Assembly: GCA_050084515.1 (NCBI GenBank)
Contig: CM114272.1
Coordinates: 3,348,001-3,412,000 of the forward strand
DNA length: 64,000 nucleotides
Origin: Blasia pusilla
Lineage: Eukaryota > Marchantiophyta > Marchantiopsida > Blasiales
Direction of reading: 5' to 3'
This document shows positions 33,362-42,986 of this stretch, piece after piece (the first letter of the stretch is position 1; every line of letters begins with the position of its first letter). The position numbers were made by a program, and so were the translations under genes. The notes below the pieces were generated by a model. That model did not search any database. It had not been told where the DNA came from and was given only the letters and a program-made list of their open reading frames with translations.

Positions 33362-34393
33362 TGTCCCGACCCTCATAAGCAAACAACACCAAATAGGTGC
33401 CAAGCGAAACATCAGAACTCAAAGGAACTCACGCTGCGAGGTTTGCGCTTTGGAGAGGCGTTTGGATAAGTCTCTTGGAAAAGTCGAGAGACGCAAAGCG
33501 GCGAAAGAGTTTGTGCGTTTCATGCGTTAGTGGTCCTGACCAGGAAACCTAGACCAAACGCGAGCCAAGACTTGAGATGAGTTGAGTCTTGGGAGGTTGG
33601 TTGCCAAAGAGGTGAGAACCAGTTTGGAACACGACTAGCGTTTGGGAGAATCTGACTGTGTTTAGGACCATAACGTTGAGCTCCAAGATGCATTCGGGAA
33701 AACTAAGGGCGCGTTGGAAAGCTGATCTTGAGACACTTCCAACGCATCAAAGATCTCAGCAAACGCATAAGTACAAGTTGAGATATTGGCCGAAAACAAT
33801 TGAGAGAGCAATCGGGTTGAGGGCCAATTGGAGAGGCCCGGGTGTCTTTCCCTAAATGTAGGGGGCCCCCGGAGATCCCCAGAAGTACTAGTAAGGGAGG
33901 ACCCTCTCCGAGATGTCTCGGGAAACGAATCCCCACTTTGGGCGCCAAACGGCGTTTCAGAGGCACGGGATGGAACGGGAGTTTGGCGCGGAAACCCGAA
34001 ACCCAAACCTGATCCAAGGGAGTGGACTTTGTACGCCACACTTGGATCCCAACCCGAGATTCACTTCGTGCGAGTCTTGGTGAGGAACTCATTGGATGTC
34101 CATCGGACAGTTGGAACCGCTAGGCGCGAAATGCCGTTTCAAGTTCCTGAACCGAATAGAAAGTCTGTCCCAAGTCTTTCGAGATTTGCCCGTGTTGTAA
34201 ACCGCGAAACTAGGAAGGTTGAGCTTGATGAGAGTCCGAGACGAGAACCCGGAAAGTAATCCCGCTGATTGATCCAAGGCCCGACTAACCGAAGTGCGTG
34301 TTTGGATGCAGATCAGTGTTGAGAGCGTGACCTACTGAACGCACGCTTCCGCAACAAACAAGATTAACGTTCAAGGAGAGTAGGCGCATGACA
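33362..34393 (+). repeat. Chromovirus 3' LTR
   Basis: Starts TGTCCCGACCCTCATAAGC and ends GGCGCATGACA, followed by the attaa target duplication. Confidence 0.94.
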
Positions 34394-34779
34394 ATTAATC
34401 TGATCGGCCCCCTTGTATGAGGAGAAGCCTAGATTGATGGTTCCGACTTAGACGTCGGAGGAGTCATAGTAATATGACGTAGGTGGTTTACGGAGTAGCG
34501 GTACTAGGATTATCTAACCCTATATTGCATCAGGCTGCGGGATACCCTGACGCAATTTTTTCTATGAATAGAAACAAAGAAAAATAGGTTTAAACCCTAG
34601 TTTTCGCGAGTAGTGAAATAGTCAGGAGCCGCAGCGGTAGCGCATTCTCGTATGTCGGGTTATCTCCATGTTCAAGTTCCATCGAAGCTCTTCTGTGAGT
34701 GCACGGACGGACTAGGCCACTTTGTATCTCTATGTTATGTAAAGATTTTAGTGATTTTGTCACTTTTTGTTTTCTCACA
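34394..34779 (+). repeat. Copia-2 3' LTR, distal part
   Basis: Resumes the copia LTR at ATTAATCTGATCGG after the chromovirus and ends TTTTCTCACA, with a few substitutions relative to 22357-22734. Confidence 0.9.
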
Positions 34780-36829
34780 CTCGATGGTGGTGTGTGAGTG
34801 TGAGAGTCGTCTCCCACTAGTTATACTTCTTTAGCAGTTTTCTACAGCAGATACAAGAAGTTGTCAATAAGAAAGGCAGAAAAATGGGATTAGCCATAGT
34901 CTCACAATCAAGGACACTCAAATTAAAAAAGTTTTTTTTCCTCCAATGTCGCTATTCACAAATTAGGTGAGAAATTTTCTCGCTAAACAATTTGTGCAAA
35001 GTTGAAGTCTCTTGGAAATACTCATCAACAAACAAGCGAGGAAAAAGCGGTTATGAAAGAATAGATGGTGGAACATTACCATGATCACATGCAAAGGTCT
35101 TAAAGGATCTTATATTACACTTGGCAAGTAAAAACCATGCGTCATCCTAAGTCTTATCTTTCCCTAATACACCAAAAAATGGATAATTTCAAAATAGAGT
35201 TTAAGAGTATAGCAACAAACAAAAGATTTGACAGTCAGCAACCGTGTAGGTCTATTTTGAAATCACTCACTCAAAAGGACTTAAGTTCCATTTTTTTCCT
35301 CTACACAAAGAATAGATACCTTGTAATAATGTAATTAATCTACACCCTCTCCACTACTTGGAACTCAAGTTCTTATAGGGTTGGTCATTTTTTTTTCTTG
35401 CGGAGTTTTTTGGATGTAGGTGTTATATGTTGGAGATATATGATTTGGAGAAGCGGATACCTCTTTAGGTACTTGAATAGTATGTTGAATTAACTATGAG
35501 TCAAATTTTTTTTTATTGCAAGTGTCTTGGCTTATGGTCATGGATAGTGTGCAATTGCTCAATTTGACACAGGAGTCTACAAGCAGGGATCTAATGAGAC
35601 TATTGGATCATTGGCAAAGTTTTTTCCGATTTTAGAAAACCCTTGCAATGAAATGAAGGAGTTTTTGGATGGTCGTGATCTAACTCTACTTCATAGTTGA
35701 TTCTTCAAAGGGAGAGAAAACCTTGATGGATTACTCTGTATAGCTTATAGATGCACGGAATTGAAACTGTTGAAGAGGGACCAAGGAACTTGCGTAAGGT
35801 TCTCAAGCTATGAGTATGGACTCATAGCTTGCACGTCAGATGATGCAGGCCATGCAAGGACTGTCAGCATGCATACCCGTTCGTTCCCTACTTGCCTCTC
35901 TTAATTTGAGCCCACACCCATTCTTCTATTTTGAGCCCATGCAGGCAATCGAGGTACAAAAAAACTAGGACAAGGGACCACACATGACCAAAAAAGTCCA
36001 TTTTTGTGCAACCTTCATGATTTTTTGTGCAACCTTGATACTTAACAAGTTTTTTGAAATTTTGCGGTGACACAATGCATATATCTTAAAAGATCTTGCC
36101 ACGAAGTTTTTTAATTCCACTTCATTGAATCTAGCACCACAAGTACTTTGAGAGGTTCCTCACTTAAAGGAGTGCTTGAAAGGTTTTATTAGGCATAAGA
36201 TAAAAACTTAGTGGTATAGATTGGGGAAGCTTGGTCCATTTTTATTTTTTACATCTCTAGATGGTATGCCTATCATGCATTATAAGATGTATGGTTTTGA
36301 AAAAGAGTGGTTGCCAAATGATTGTGGGTATGTTATATTTTTATGTCATGAAATTTTGGAGTTCCTCTTATCCATATTGGGGATCCAAAGCACTTATTGT
36401 CCACACCCTTGAAAGCATTTTTCTATCTCAAGAAGGTGTTGCTCAGTATATTGATTACTTTGATAAGATGGGAAGCAAGTCTTCTAGAAGCACAAAAGTG
36501 GTGTTCCAAGTTTCAACGACTAGCAGACGAGTCGAGGAAGACCATCGGAAATTTCTACCAATGTTATCCTTATTGAAGCCTTGAGGACAAGACAAGAAAT
36601 TTGCAATTGATTCATAAGATAGTAAGAAATGAAGACTTTGGTATCAACAATATGAGTAGTTTGATAGCCCATGCCATCTCTTCATTGTTCTTCGATACAT
36701 TGGAGAACTTTTGGCCTCTAACCCACAAAAACTCTCAAGTTTCTATTATCTTTGGAAATAAAATTCTTTAGAATCCAAATCACTACTGTAGGCCCACTAG
36801 ATCGAGACCTACAATTGATATGTGATAAT
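34780..36829. other. Copia-1 end and unrecognised relic DNA
   Basis: The first 60-100 bp should be the rest of the Copia-1 3' LTR. Beyond that lies AT-rich DNA with broken coding-like stretches on the plus strand. One runs about 35545-35820 (IGSLAKFFPILENPCNEMKE, FKGRENLDGLLCIAYRC). Another runs about 36415-36780 (SKFQRLADESRKTIGNFYQC, HKIVRNEDFGINNMSSLIAH). They have stops, no family I can name, and no LTR or terminal inverted repeats that I could find. They may be remains of one old element or pseudogene that also received G1 copy 3 at 36830. Confidence 0.45.
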
Positions 36830-37385
36830 TATCGTGCGTATATACATTGCTACACAATATACATCGTTGTCACCAAACACACACACAAACACACACAATT
36901 CCATGCTAACTCATGGCATCCAAACAACGAGACAAGAAGTACCAAAATATCTCCAATGAATAATATCCAATCTCTCTCACAACACCATAGTTCTCACATG
37001 TGTGCACTCTCACATATCTTTCTCAATGTCAAACCAAACCCACTCTCCTAATGAGAGGCTTGGATTACACACACAAGGCAAGCAAGACCATAGCTCCGCC
37101 GCCTCATGCCAAGAGGTTCGACAAAGAGAAAATGAGCTCTCAAGCTCTCTCTCCTTGAGGTATACCCCTCCCCTCTTTCAAGCTCTCTCCATGATAACCT
37201 ATGCTCCCAAGTCACCTCCTTGACCAAGTATATGATCGAGTACTCATTTAGGAAATGAAGGGGAAACCTACTCACTCAAGTTTTCCGGGGCCTCAGTAGG
37301 TCATCCTCGACCTACTAAGCTTGTCCTTCACTACTTGCGAAGGTGCTCTACTAGATCTCACCGATGTATCCTAAAAGACATGACA
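36830..37385 (-). repeat. Left (3') LTR of G1 copy 3, modules A+B
   Basis: 556 bp ending ACATGACA. Homologous to 4914-5557 but with an internal deletion in module B. Confidence 0.75.
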
Positions 37386-37388
37386 GAT

Positions 37389-37526
37389 ATCGTGCGCATA
37401 CACATCGCTACACAACATACATCGTTGTCACCGAACACACATACAAACACACATGATCCCATGATAACTCATGGCATCCAAAAAATGAGACAAGAAGTAC
37501 CAAAATATCTCCAATCGCCCCCCTAG
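37389..37526 (-). repeat. Second module A and purine tract of G1 copy 3
   Basis: Module A again (37389-37515), followed by CGCCCCCCTAG, read CTAGGGGGGCG on the sense strand. Confidence 0.68.
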
Positions 37527-37835
37527 CTCGTGGTTAGGTCCCTCTAACTCCAAATAGCCATCTATCCCTACATTCCATGACAAACATCTCTCGGACGCTA
37601 AGAGCAAGGAAGTTGGGTCCTCTATCCTTCTTGTCATCCATATCACACACACAAGTCGGAATGTAGAACTATCTACTCTATGTATATCTAGGACACATCC
37701 AGCGTCCCTAAGGAACCCTAGTGAGAGGTGGCGTCAAACATGCCATATGCCATCCTCTCGAACACCCATCAGAGACTAGCATAGTGGCTGCACCACGGGC
37801 GTAACCACACAACATACGCCGCAAGTCTGCAACAA

Positions 37836-38960
37836 CTATTGCGAAGTCGGATCAACTATACCGTCAATGTTTAGAAGATGACATGGCGCACAGTTACGCA
37901 CATGGTCCTTCCAAACCATACCATCGCATCCCTCCAATAAGAAAACATAGGATGGCAAAACCTCATGCACTCTCAAGATGATGTGCCCTGTAGTCACATC
38001 CAACGTTGTGGGTGGTGTCTGTTGCAAGTAGACATAATCTCCCTGATGAAACCTCCGGATAGTAGGTCGATAACCACCTCCCCAAATAGTCGCATATCTC
38101 AACGTATCCTGATGTTGCGCAATCGCCAAGTTCTCAAACGCCATGGGCATCACTCTCCGAAATAACTCATCCCTCTGAGAACATGTTCGCATCCATACAT
38201 CAGGGTCATCAAGGTTCAACACCTCACCAACATCTCGACGAATGGCCGTAGGTAAATGTGGCTCTCGGCCATAAAGCAACAAGTACGGTGAGAAAGACAC
38301 TAAGGATGCCTGCTTGATGAATCTGTATCCCATCGCCAACTATGGCAACTGAAGGTCCCAATCTCCTAGGTGACATCTCTGCAAGCCATACTTGCGTAGT
38401 CCTCTCTTCACCGTCTACACAACTCGCTTCGCTAGTCCATCCGCCTCAGGATGATCTCGCGAAGTAGTGTAGTGGTCAATCAGTGCCTGATCACACAAGG
38501 CTTGAAACTCCCGGCGGAACTTTGTACCCTGGTCTGTCAACACCTCAGCTGGTGCGTCGTAATGACTCAACACTCAATCTAGGAAGGCATACGCTACTCC
38601 TTCACTTGCTTTGTAAGGCAATGCAACCAACTCTATCCACTTCAAGAAGTGCTCGACCATTACCAACACATAACGACTATGACGCTCCGTCAAAGGCAAA
38701 GGTCTTGCAAAATCCAAACTCCATCTATAACCTAAACCCATGATCGGAAGTGGATGCAACTGTGGAGTTGGAGCATTGAACGATGCTCAAACTCGATCAC
38801 ACACCATGCATCTGACAACAAATTTCTGAATGTCACTCTGCATGCCTCGCCACCAATACTGAATCTGGAGCAAGTTGTACGTCCGCTTCACTCCAAAATG
38901 ACCCAACTCCTCGTGGGCATGATGCACCAAACGTGCTCTCTACAAAGGATGAGGCACTAC
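37836..38960 (-). pseudogene. G1 copy 3 integrase
   Basis: Minus strand. The zinc-binding domain reads VHHAHEELGHFGVKRTYNLL and IQYWWRGM...VVRCMVC (about 38790-38930, His-His-Cys-Cys intact). Catalytic core: YRWSLDFARPLPLTERHSRY with the first Asp, EVLTDQGTKFRREF with the second Asp (about 38530), then DHPEADGLAKRVV (about 38430), where Lys stands where gypsy integrases usually have the catalytic Glu (GLAER). The C-terminal part 37836-38339 has FSPYLLLYGREPHLP, RFHQGDYVYLQQT and VWKDHVRNCAPC. Stops occur at about 38574, 38430 and 38340. No chromodomain follows. Integrase would insert the cDNA; the probable Glu-to-Lys change disables it. Confidence 0.83.
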
Positions 38961-39295
38961 ACGCACTCTACCATCCTCCCACACTCACAACACATGTGTG
39001 CCCTCCTACCAAACCGTCTAGCTCGCTGTAGGATCTGATCCCACTCTCTAGCACCCACTGTGCTCGCAACGCTGCCAGTACGTAGGTACTCCAAGACCAC
39101 TCCATCGTCGAGAATGTCTCGGCCACCTATTGTCTCCTCACCGGCCTCTAGATCTAAGGACTCTCCATCAGACCTCGCCATCGAAGTCTCAGCAATGTGT
39201 CTCTCCACACCCAACCAACACAAATAGGCTGACAAAAGCCACCCTGGCAGCAACTCCTCATCACTCTCACCATGCCAATAAGCTCCAGTCGTATC

Positions 39296-39967
39296 TCATT
39301 GACTGGGATATGGATTACGGCTCAAACCATCTGCATCCTTGTTGAGCATCCCAGGTCTATGCACCACCTGGAAGTCATACTCCTGCAACAAAAGAGCCCA
39401 CCTCGCAAGCTTCCCTTTAAGCTTGTTGGACTCCATCAACCACTTAAGTGACTGATGATCAGTAATGATGGTAAAGGGATTGCAGAATAGATAACATCTA
39501 AAATGTGCGACAGCCCACACTGCAGCCAAGCACTCACTCTCATACAAGCTATACTTTGCCTCTGCAGCATTTCTCGAGCGACGAGCGTAAGCCACCACGA
39601 ACTCTCTACTATCATCGTCATGCTGGGTGAGCACGGCTCCAAGCCCCAACATGCTCCAATTGGTATGCAACTGGAAAGGACGCCCCCTAATCGGTCTCCT
39701 TGATATGGGCACGGACGTCAATATATCCTTGAGCATCTGGAATTCTCTCTCTTGCTCATCTCCCCAGTGCCACTTCTGATCCACCTTGGTCATCAAGGTT
39801 AGTGGCTTCGCAATCGAACTAAAACCCTTGACGTACCGTCGATAGAATTTTGCCAATCTCATGAATGCACGAACTCGACTCACATCTATAGGGCGTGGAA
39901 TGCGTGAAATAGCCTCTATCTTTTTTTGTTGCATACCAAGGTCTCCTAGGTATATCGTATGACCCAA
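39296..39967 (-). pseudogene. G1 copy 3 RT thumb and RNase H
   Basis: An open minus-strand frame of 223 codons: MGHTIYLGDLGMQQKKIEAI, RPIDVSRVRAFMRLAKFYRR (RT connection), GFSSIAKPLTLMTK, then RNase H. RNase H has FQLHTNWSMLGLGAVLTQ (first catalytic Asp changed to Asn), YSLYESECLAAVWAVAHFRC (catalytic Glu), FTIITDHQSLKWLM (Asp) and KDADGLSRNP (final Asp). RNase H removes the RNA strand during cDNA synthesis. The block is otherwise continuous, so G1 copy 3 decayed less here than in gag. Confidence 0.88.
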
Positions 39968-40750
39968 GTACTCAATCTGGCCATAGAAGAACTTACACTT
40001 GCCTGGATGTAGCTTTATCCCATGTAACTACAATCGTCGAAACACCTCCTCTAGATGTCGCTCATGCTCCTCAACCGTGGCGCTAAAGACTATGATGTCA
40101 TCAATATAGCACCTAGTAAAATTCAGACCTGCCAAGATCCTATCCATGACCCTCTCAAACTCAGCCGGGGCGTTCTTTAACCCGAATGGTAAGAGCTGCC
40201 ACTAGTACAAAAAATCCTTCCCGTGAGGATCGATGCCCCAAAATGCCGTCTTCTGCATGTCCTCTAATCTCATAGGCAGCTGATGGTATCCGGCTTGCAA
40301 ATCCAATGAGCTAAATACCTTTGCATGTCCAATCGCATCAAAGATCTCCTCAGGAGTGGGCATGGCATACCTATCGAACTTTGTCTACCGATTGATAGGT
40401 CAATAATCTCCACACATCCGCCTATCCGTCCTATTGCCATGCATATCGTTCTTGGCGGGCATGATAATGGCAAATGCGTACTCTCCATGCGACATCTCCA
40501 CTAGTCTTGCTCCAACCAAGTCATGGCTCTTACTTTGAATCAAAGCCCTCTCCATATCACTATACCTGTAGGGTTGTCGGAAGATCGGCATGTCACTAGA
40601 CAACTCAATACGGATCCCTGGACCCTTCAGCGTACCCAAATCATGCATACTAAATGCAAAACAGCTCCTATAACTCCTAAGGTATTGGTGTATCCGGCGC
40701 CACTCTCCTCCTATCAACTTAGGGCCCATATCTGGGTCCCAAGTCTCCAT
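39968..40750 (-). pseudogene. G1 copy 3 reverse transcriptase
   Basis: Minus strand. N-terminal part: WRRIHQYLRSYRSCFAFSMH, GIRIELSSDMPIFRQPYRYS, RALIQSKSHDLVGARLVEM, RRMCGDY (the CVDY-type motif, about 40400-40420). Further in are FDAIGHAKVFS-like sequence, QWQLLPFG-like sequence and the catalytic CYIDDIIVFSA with YIDD at 40097-40108, intact. Then HPGKCKFFYGQIEYL leads into 39967. Stops occur at about 40390, 40205 and 40030. The RT follows the methyltransferase domain at about 41040 after some 290 bp of poorly readable linker. Confidence 0.85.
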
Positions 40751-41039
40751 CGTAACTACGGTAGGACTCTCCGACGCGGGTGTCGATGGTTGCTATGGTG
40801 CAACCCCGTCTCCAACAATAGAACTCTCATCTTCACATGTAGTATCTGGAACCACACTCAATGCTGTGGCTATCATCTCTGGCATACCTACAAAACATCC
40901 CAAGAAGTCCAAGGATATCTCTTCTGATCACCCCTGGTATGTTGATCTCCTCGGTTTTTGCCCTCAATCGATGCCTCAAGCGTCTCGGTAGGCATGGGGC
41001 TCACCAACGCATCAGCTGTGATCTGTCGTATACTCAAAC

Positions 41040-42040
41040 GACGTTGCTCAACTACTCCTAAGCTGAAAATCGATGTCAAGTAGTTCAGGTCCATTGCCTG
41101 ACCCAAGACATGACGTTGAGATGCCTCCGATAGTGACGGACTGCCGTCACTCCTGTGGAGAATCCCATCGCTTGCTCTCGCTCATCGGCGTTGGGCTCCA
41201 CCAACCTCGGTACTTGGTCATCCCAAACCAAGCCAGGTCCGGTCTCCTTGAATCCATAGGAAGCGGGAAAACTCACCAATGTGAGAAAGGCTACCCGTGG
41301 CCTGCCAATCCTGTTGACCACTCTCAATGACGGTTGATCATCTAGCCTCACTACCTCTAATCGATGGCCCGGATCCAATATAGAATCCACCAACCAATCG
41401 GAGGGGCGCTCCACTCTTGCATATATCCTCCGTAACACCTCGTGTGGTACCAAGTTGGTCCACCAAAGACGCAGGCGATCTGCTTGTGAACCCACATTCC
41501 CCGCATCTAACAATATTTTCGGGCCGATCCATGAGCGTACGTGATGTGCACTCGTCACCACACAGGACCTCGAATCGCCCAAAATAGGCACATTCTCCAA
41601 AATGTATGCTGGAGAACGAGGCCGATGCTATTGTGAATATAGCAAGATCCGCATCATCTCCCAAAATAACTTGGACCGAGTGTCAACTAACCCGCTACCT
41701 CGTCCAGCACTCACTTGGCCCTAACACGGCCAACCAGCAATGACCAAGTCTATGGTCCCTATCCGCTCTAAGTCCTACGCCCCCAACAATGAAATGTCCC
41801 TTGGTAGGGAACTCTGGTAACCCTGAATGGCGGACGTAGACAACAAGTCAAGAAAACATGAGCGCAATAGCGCCACATGGTGAAGTGAAGCGCACCTCCC
41901 AACATCATTAATCTCCACATACAAGTACTGCTGCAAGTGCACTCTAGCGTGCAAAATAGCAGCTAACCCAGTGCTGATCCCTCCAAAGAGATCCAACACC
42001 CGAATACCCTTCTCTGGGATGCACCACACAATTGTGGTGA
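41040..42040 (-). pseudogene. G1 copy 3 cytosine-5 DNA methyltransferase domain
   Basis: Minus strand, homologous to 13676-14680. Motif I RVLDLFGGISTGLAAIL (DLFGG at 41979-41993) and YLYVEINDVG (motif II). Motif IV IDLVIAGWPC is intact, with the catalytic Pro-Cys codons at 41724-41729. It is followed at once by TAG (41721-41723), then GRGSGLVDTRSKLFWEMM. Motif VI is ILENVPILGDS (ENV 41589-41597). RLRLWWTNL is motif VIII-like, then FLTLVSFPASYGFK in the target-recognition region and NADEREQAMGF (motif IX). A frameshift near motif X replaces the LLGQ-type end. Stops also lie near 41773 and 41635. The methyltransferase core is better conserved than in copy 2, but still broken. Confidence 0.87.
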
Positions 42041-42738
42041 TGTCCAAAGGGATCATAGTAGCACTCTTGCCTACTTGGGGTTCCTCTGACGTGTCACACT
42101 CTGGTGCAAACGTCTTGCTCCATGCGGTTTGCACATGCTGAGTGGCTAAGCGTCGAAGCTCCTTAGTCGAGCCCCAAAGCGGCAACTCTCCTCCACAAAC
42201 TGATGGGGCTACTATAACACTCCTCTCCACATAAATGTCAGGAACGGGAGTATCCTCTGCATGGACATGTCCCTCAATCAAATCACTAGGCCAAGTGATG
42301 GCACTGCTAAATGCCGCTAAGGTCGCCAACTCTCTTAGCCGTCGCTCAATCACTACACCTATAAATCGAACGGGTAATGAGCTAAGGCGCCCATCACCTA
42401 ATTGCCATCCTAGTCTGTAAGACGTTGACTCCTCCCACTAATCCAGGGAAAATCCCATTGGGTAACACTACTCCACCAACCAAGATGTCGTAGGACTCTG
42501 CATCAATCACTATCGCCTTGGCTCGCACCACGGACTTAGTTATCCAACAACACAACACTAGGAGAAGCCATGGAATGCTCTATCGCGGGTCTAGCAGGCA
42601 TCTCCGCCATCCTAGCAGCCGCAGCCTACCATGAATCTAACGTGAATAGCCCGAGCATCCGCTCCAAGGGCAGGTCCATCACCTCCTCTACAATCACCTC
42701 TAAACGTGATGCAGGAACTCCAACTCCACGCTCACATA
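42041..42738 (-). pseudogene. G1 copy 3 protease remnant and linker
   Basis: Minus-strand 42541-42811 reads VIVEEVMDLPLERMLG, as in copy 2 upstream of the protease site. It then runs through a junction where the D-S-G-A segment is missing. After that come stops and the linker ITWPSDLIEGHVHAEDTPVP, LWGSTKELRRLA and TFAPECDTSEE into the methyltransferase. The protease active site therefore appears deleted. To the right, G1 sequence stops at 42738-42742, where G2a enters. Confidence 0.68.
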
Positions 42739-42742
42739 GCGT

Positions 42743-42986
42743 TGTCATGTCGAGAGCCTTTCTTGAAGTAAGGGCGGGGCCTTCTAGCTGCGGTAGACGT
42801 GGTTGATGCAAGGTGAACTCTCTAAGAAGTTATCCTTTTTCAATACAAAATTATTATGTATACTCTCCATTCTTTCACGATAGGTATCACAAATGGAAGT
42901 GCCGAGGCGATCACTTTTTCATAACATCAAACCCCAAAATACCTAACTATAAAATCCTTATAAACTACTTTACGCTTGTACTCGAG
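42743..42986 (-). repeat. Truncated 3' LTR of G2a
   Basis: Matches the first about 240 bp of the G2 LTR (compare 46110-46350), then jumps at GTACTCGAG to the integrase end. About 1 kb of LTR and the purine tract are deleted. Confidence 0.88.

Larger units (their letters stand above)
26894..34393 (+). mobile_element. Chromovirus (Ty3/gypsy with chromodomain) inserted in Copia-2 3' LTR
   Basis: 7.5 kb, plus strand. LTRs of 1030 and 1032 bp with TG...CA ends. Perfect 5-bp target duplication attaa (26889-26893 and 34394-34398). Order: LTR, primer-binding site, gag, protease, RT, RNase H, integrase, chromodomain, purine tract, LTR. The very similar LTRs indicate a fairly recent insertion, the youngest in the Copia-1/Copia-2/chromovirus nest. 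Confidence 0.94.
22318..34779 (+). mobile_element. Copia-2: Ty1/copia element inserted in Copia-1 3' LTR
   Basis: LTRs begin TGTTGGATTCTCAACATCC and end TTTTCTCACA. The target duplication is ctcca/ctcga (22313-22317 and 34780-34784, one mismatch). Order: LTR, primer-binding site, gag-protease, integrase, RT-RNase H, purine tract, LTR. The 3' LTR is split by the chromovirus at 26894-34393. Excluding that, it is about 4.96 kb, a normal copia length. Confidence 0.9.
11395..34850 (+). mobile_element. Copia-1: old Ty1/copia element, interrupted twice
   Basis: Plus-strand copia element with a 5' LTR from 11395, gag at 12131, and integrase-RT-RNase H at 19880-22060. A purine tract (GAGGGGGAG, about 22057-22066) precedes a 3' LTR starting TGAAGATTGAGC at 22069. 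G1 copy 2 sits in gag (12539-19051) and Copia-2 sits in the 3' LTR (22318-34779). Many stops, an inverted protease segment and a lost integrase core show it is long dead. Its right end past 34780 could not be fixed. Confidence 0.8.
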
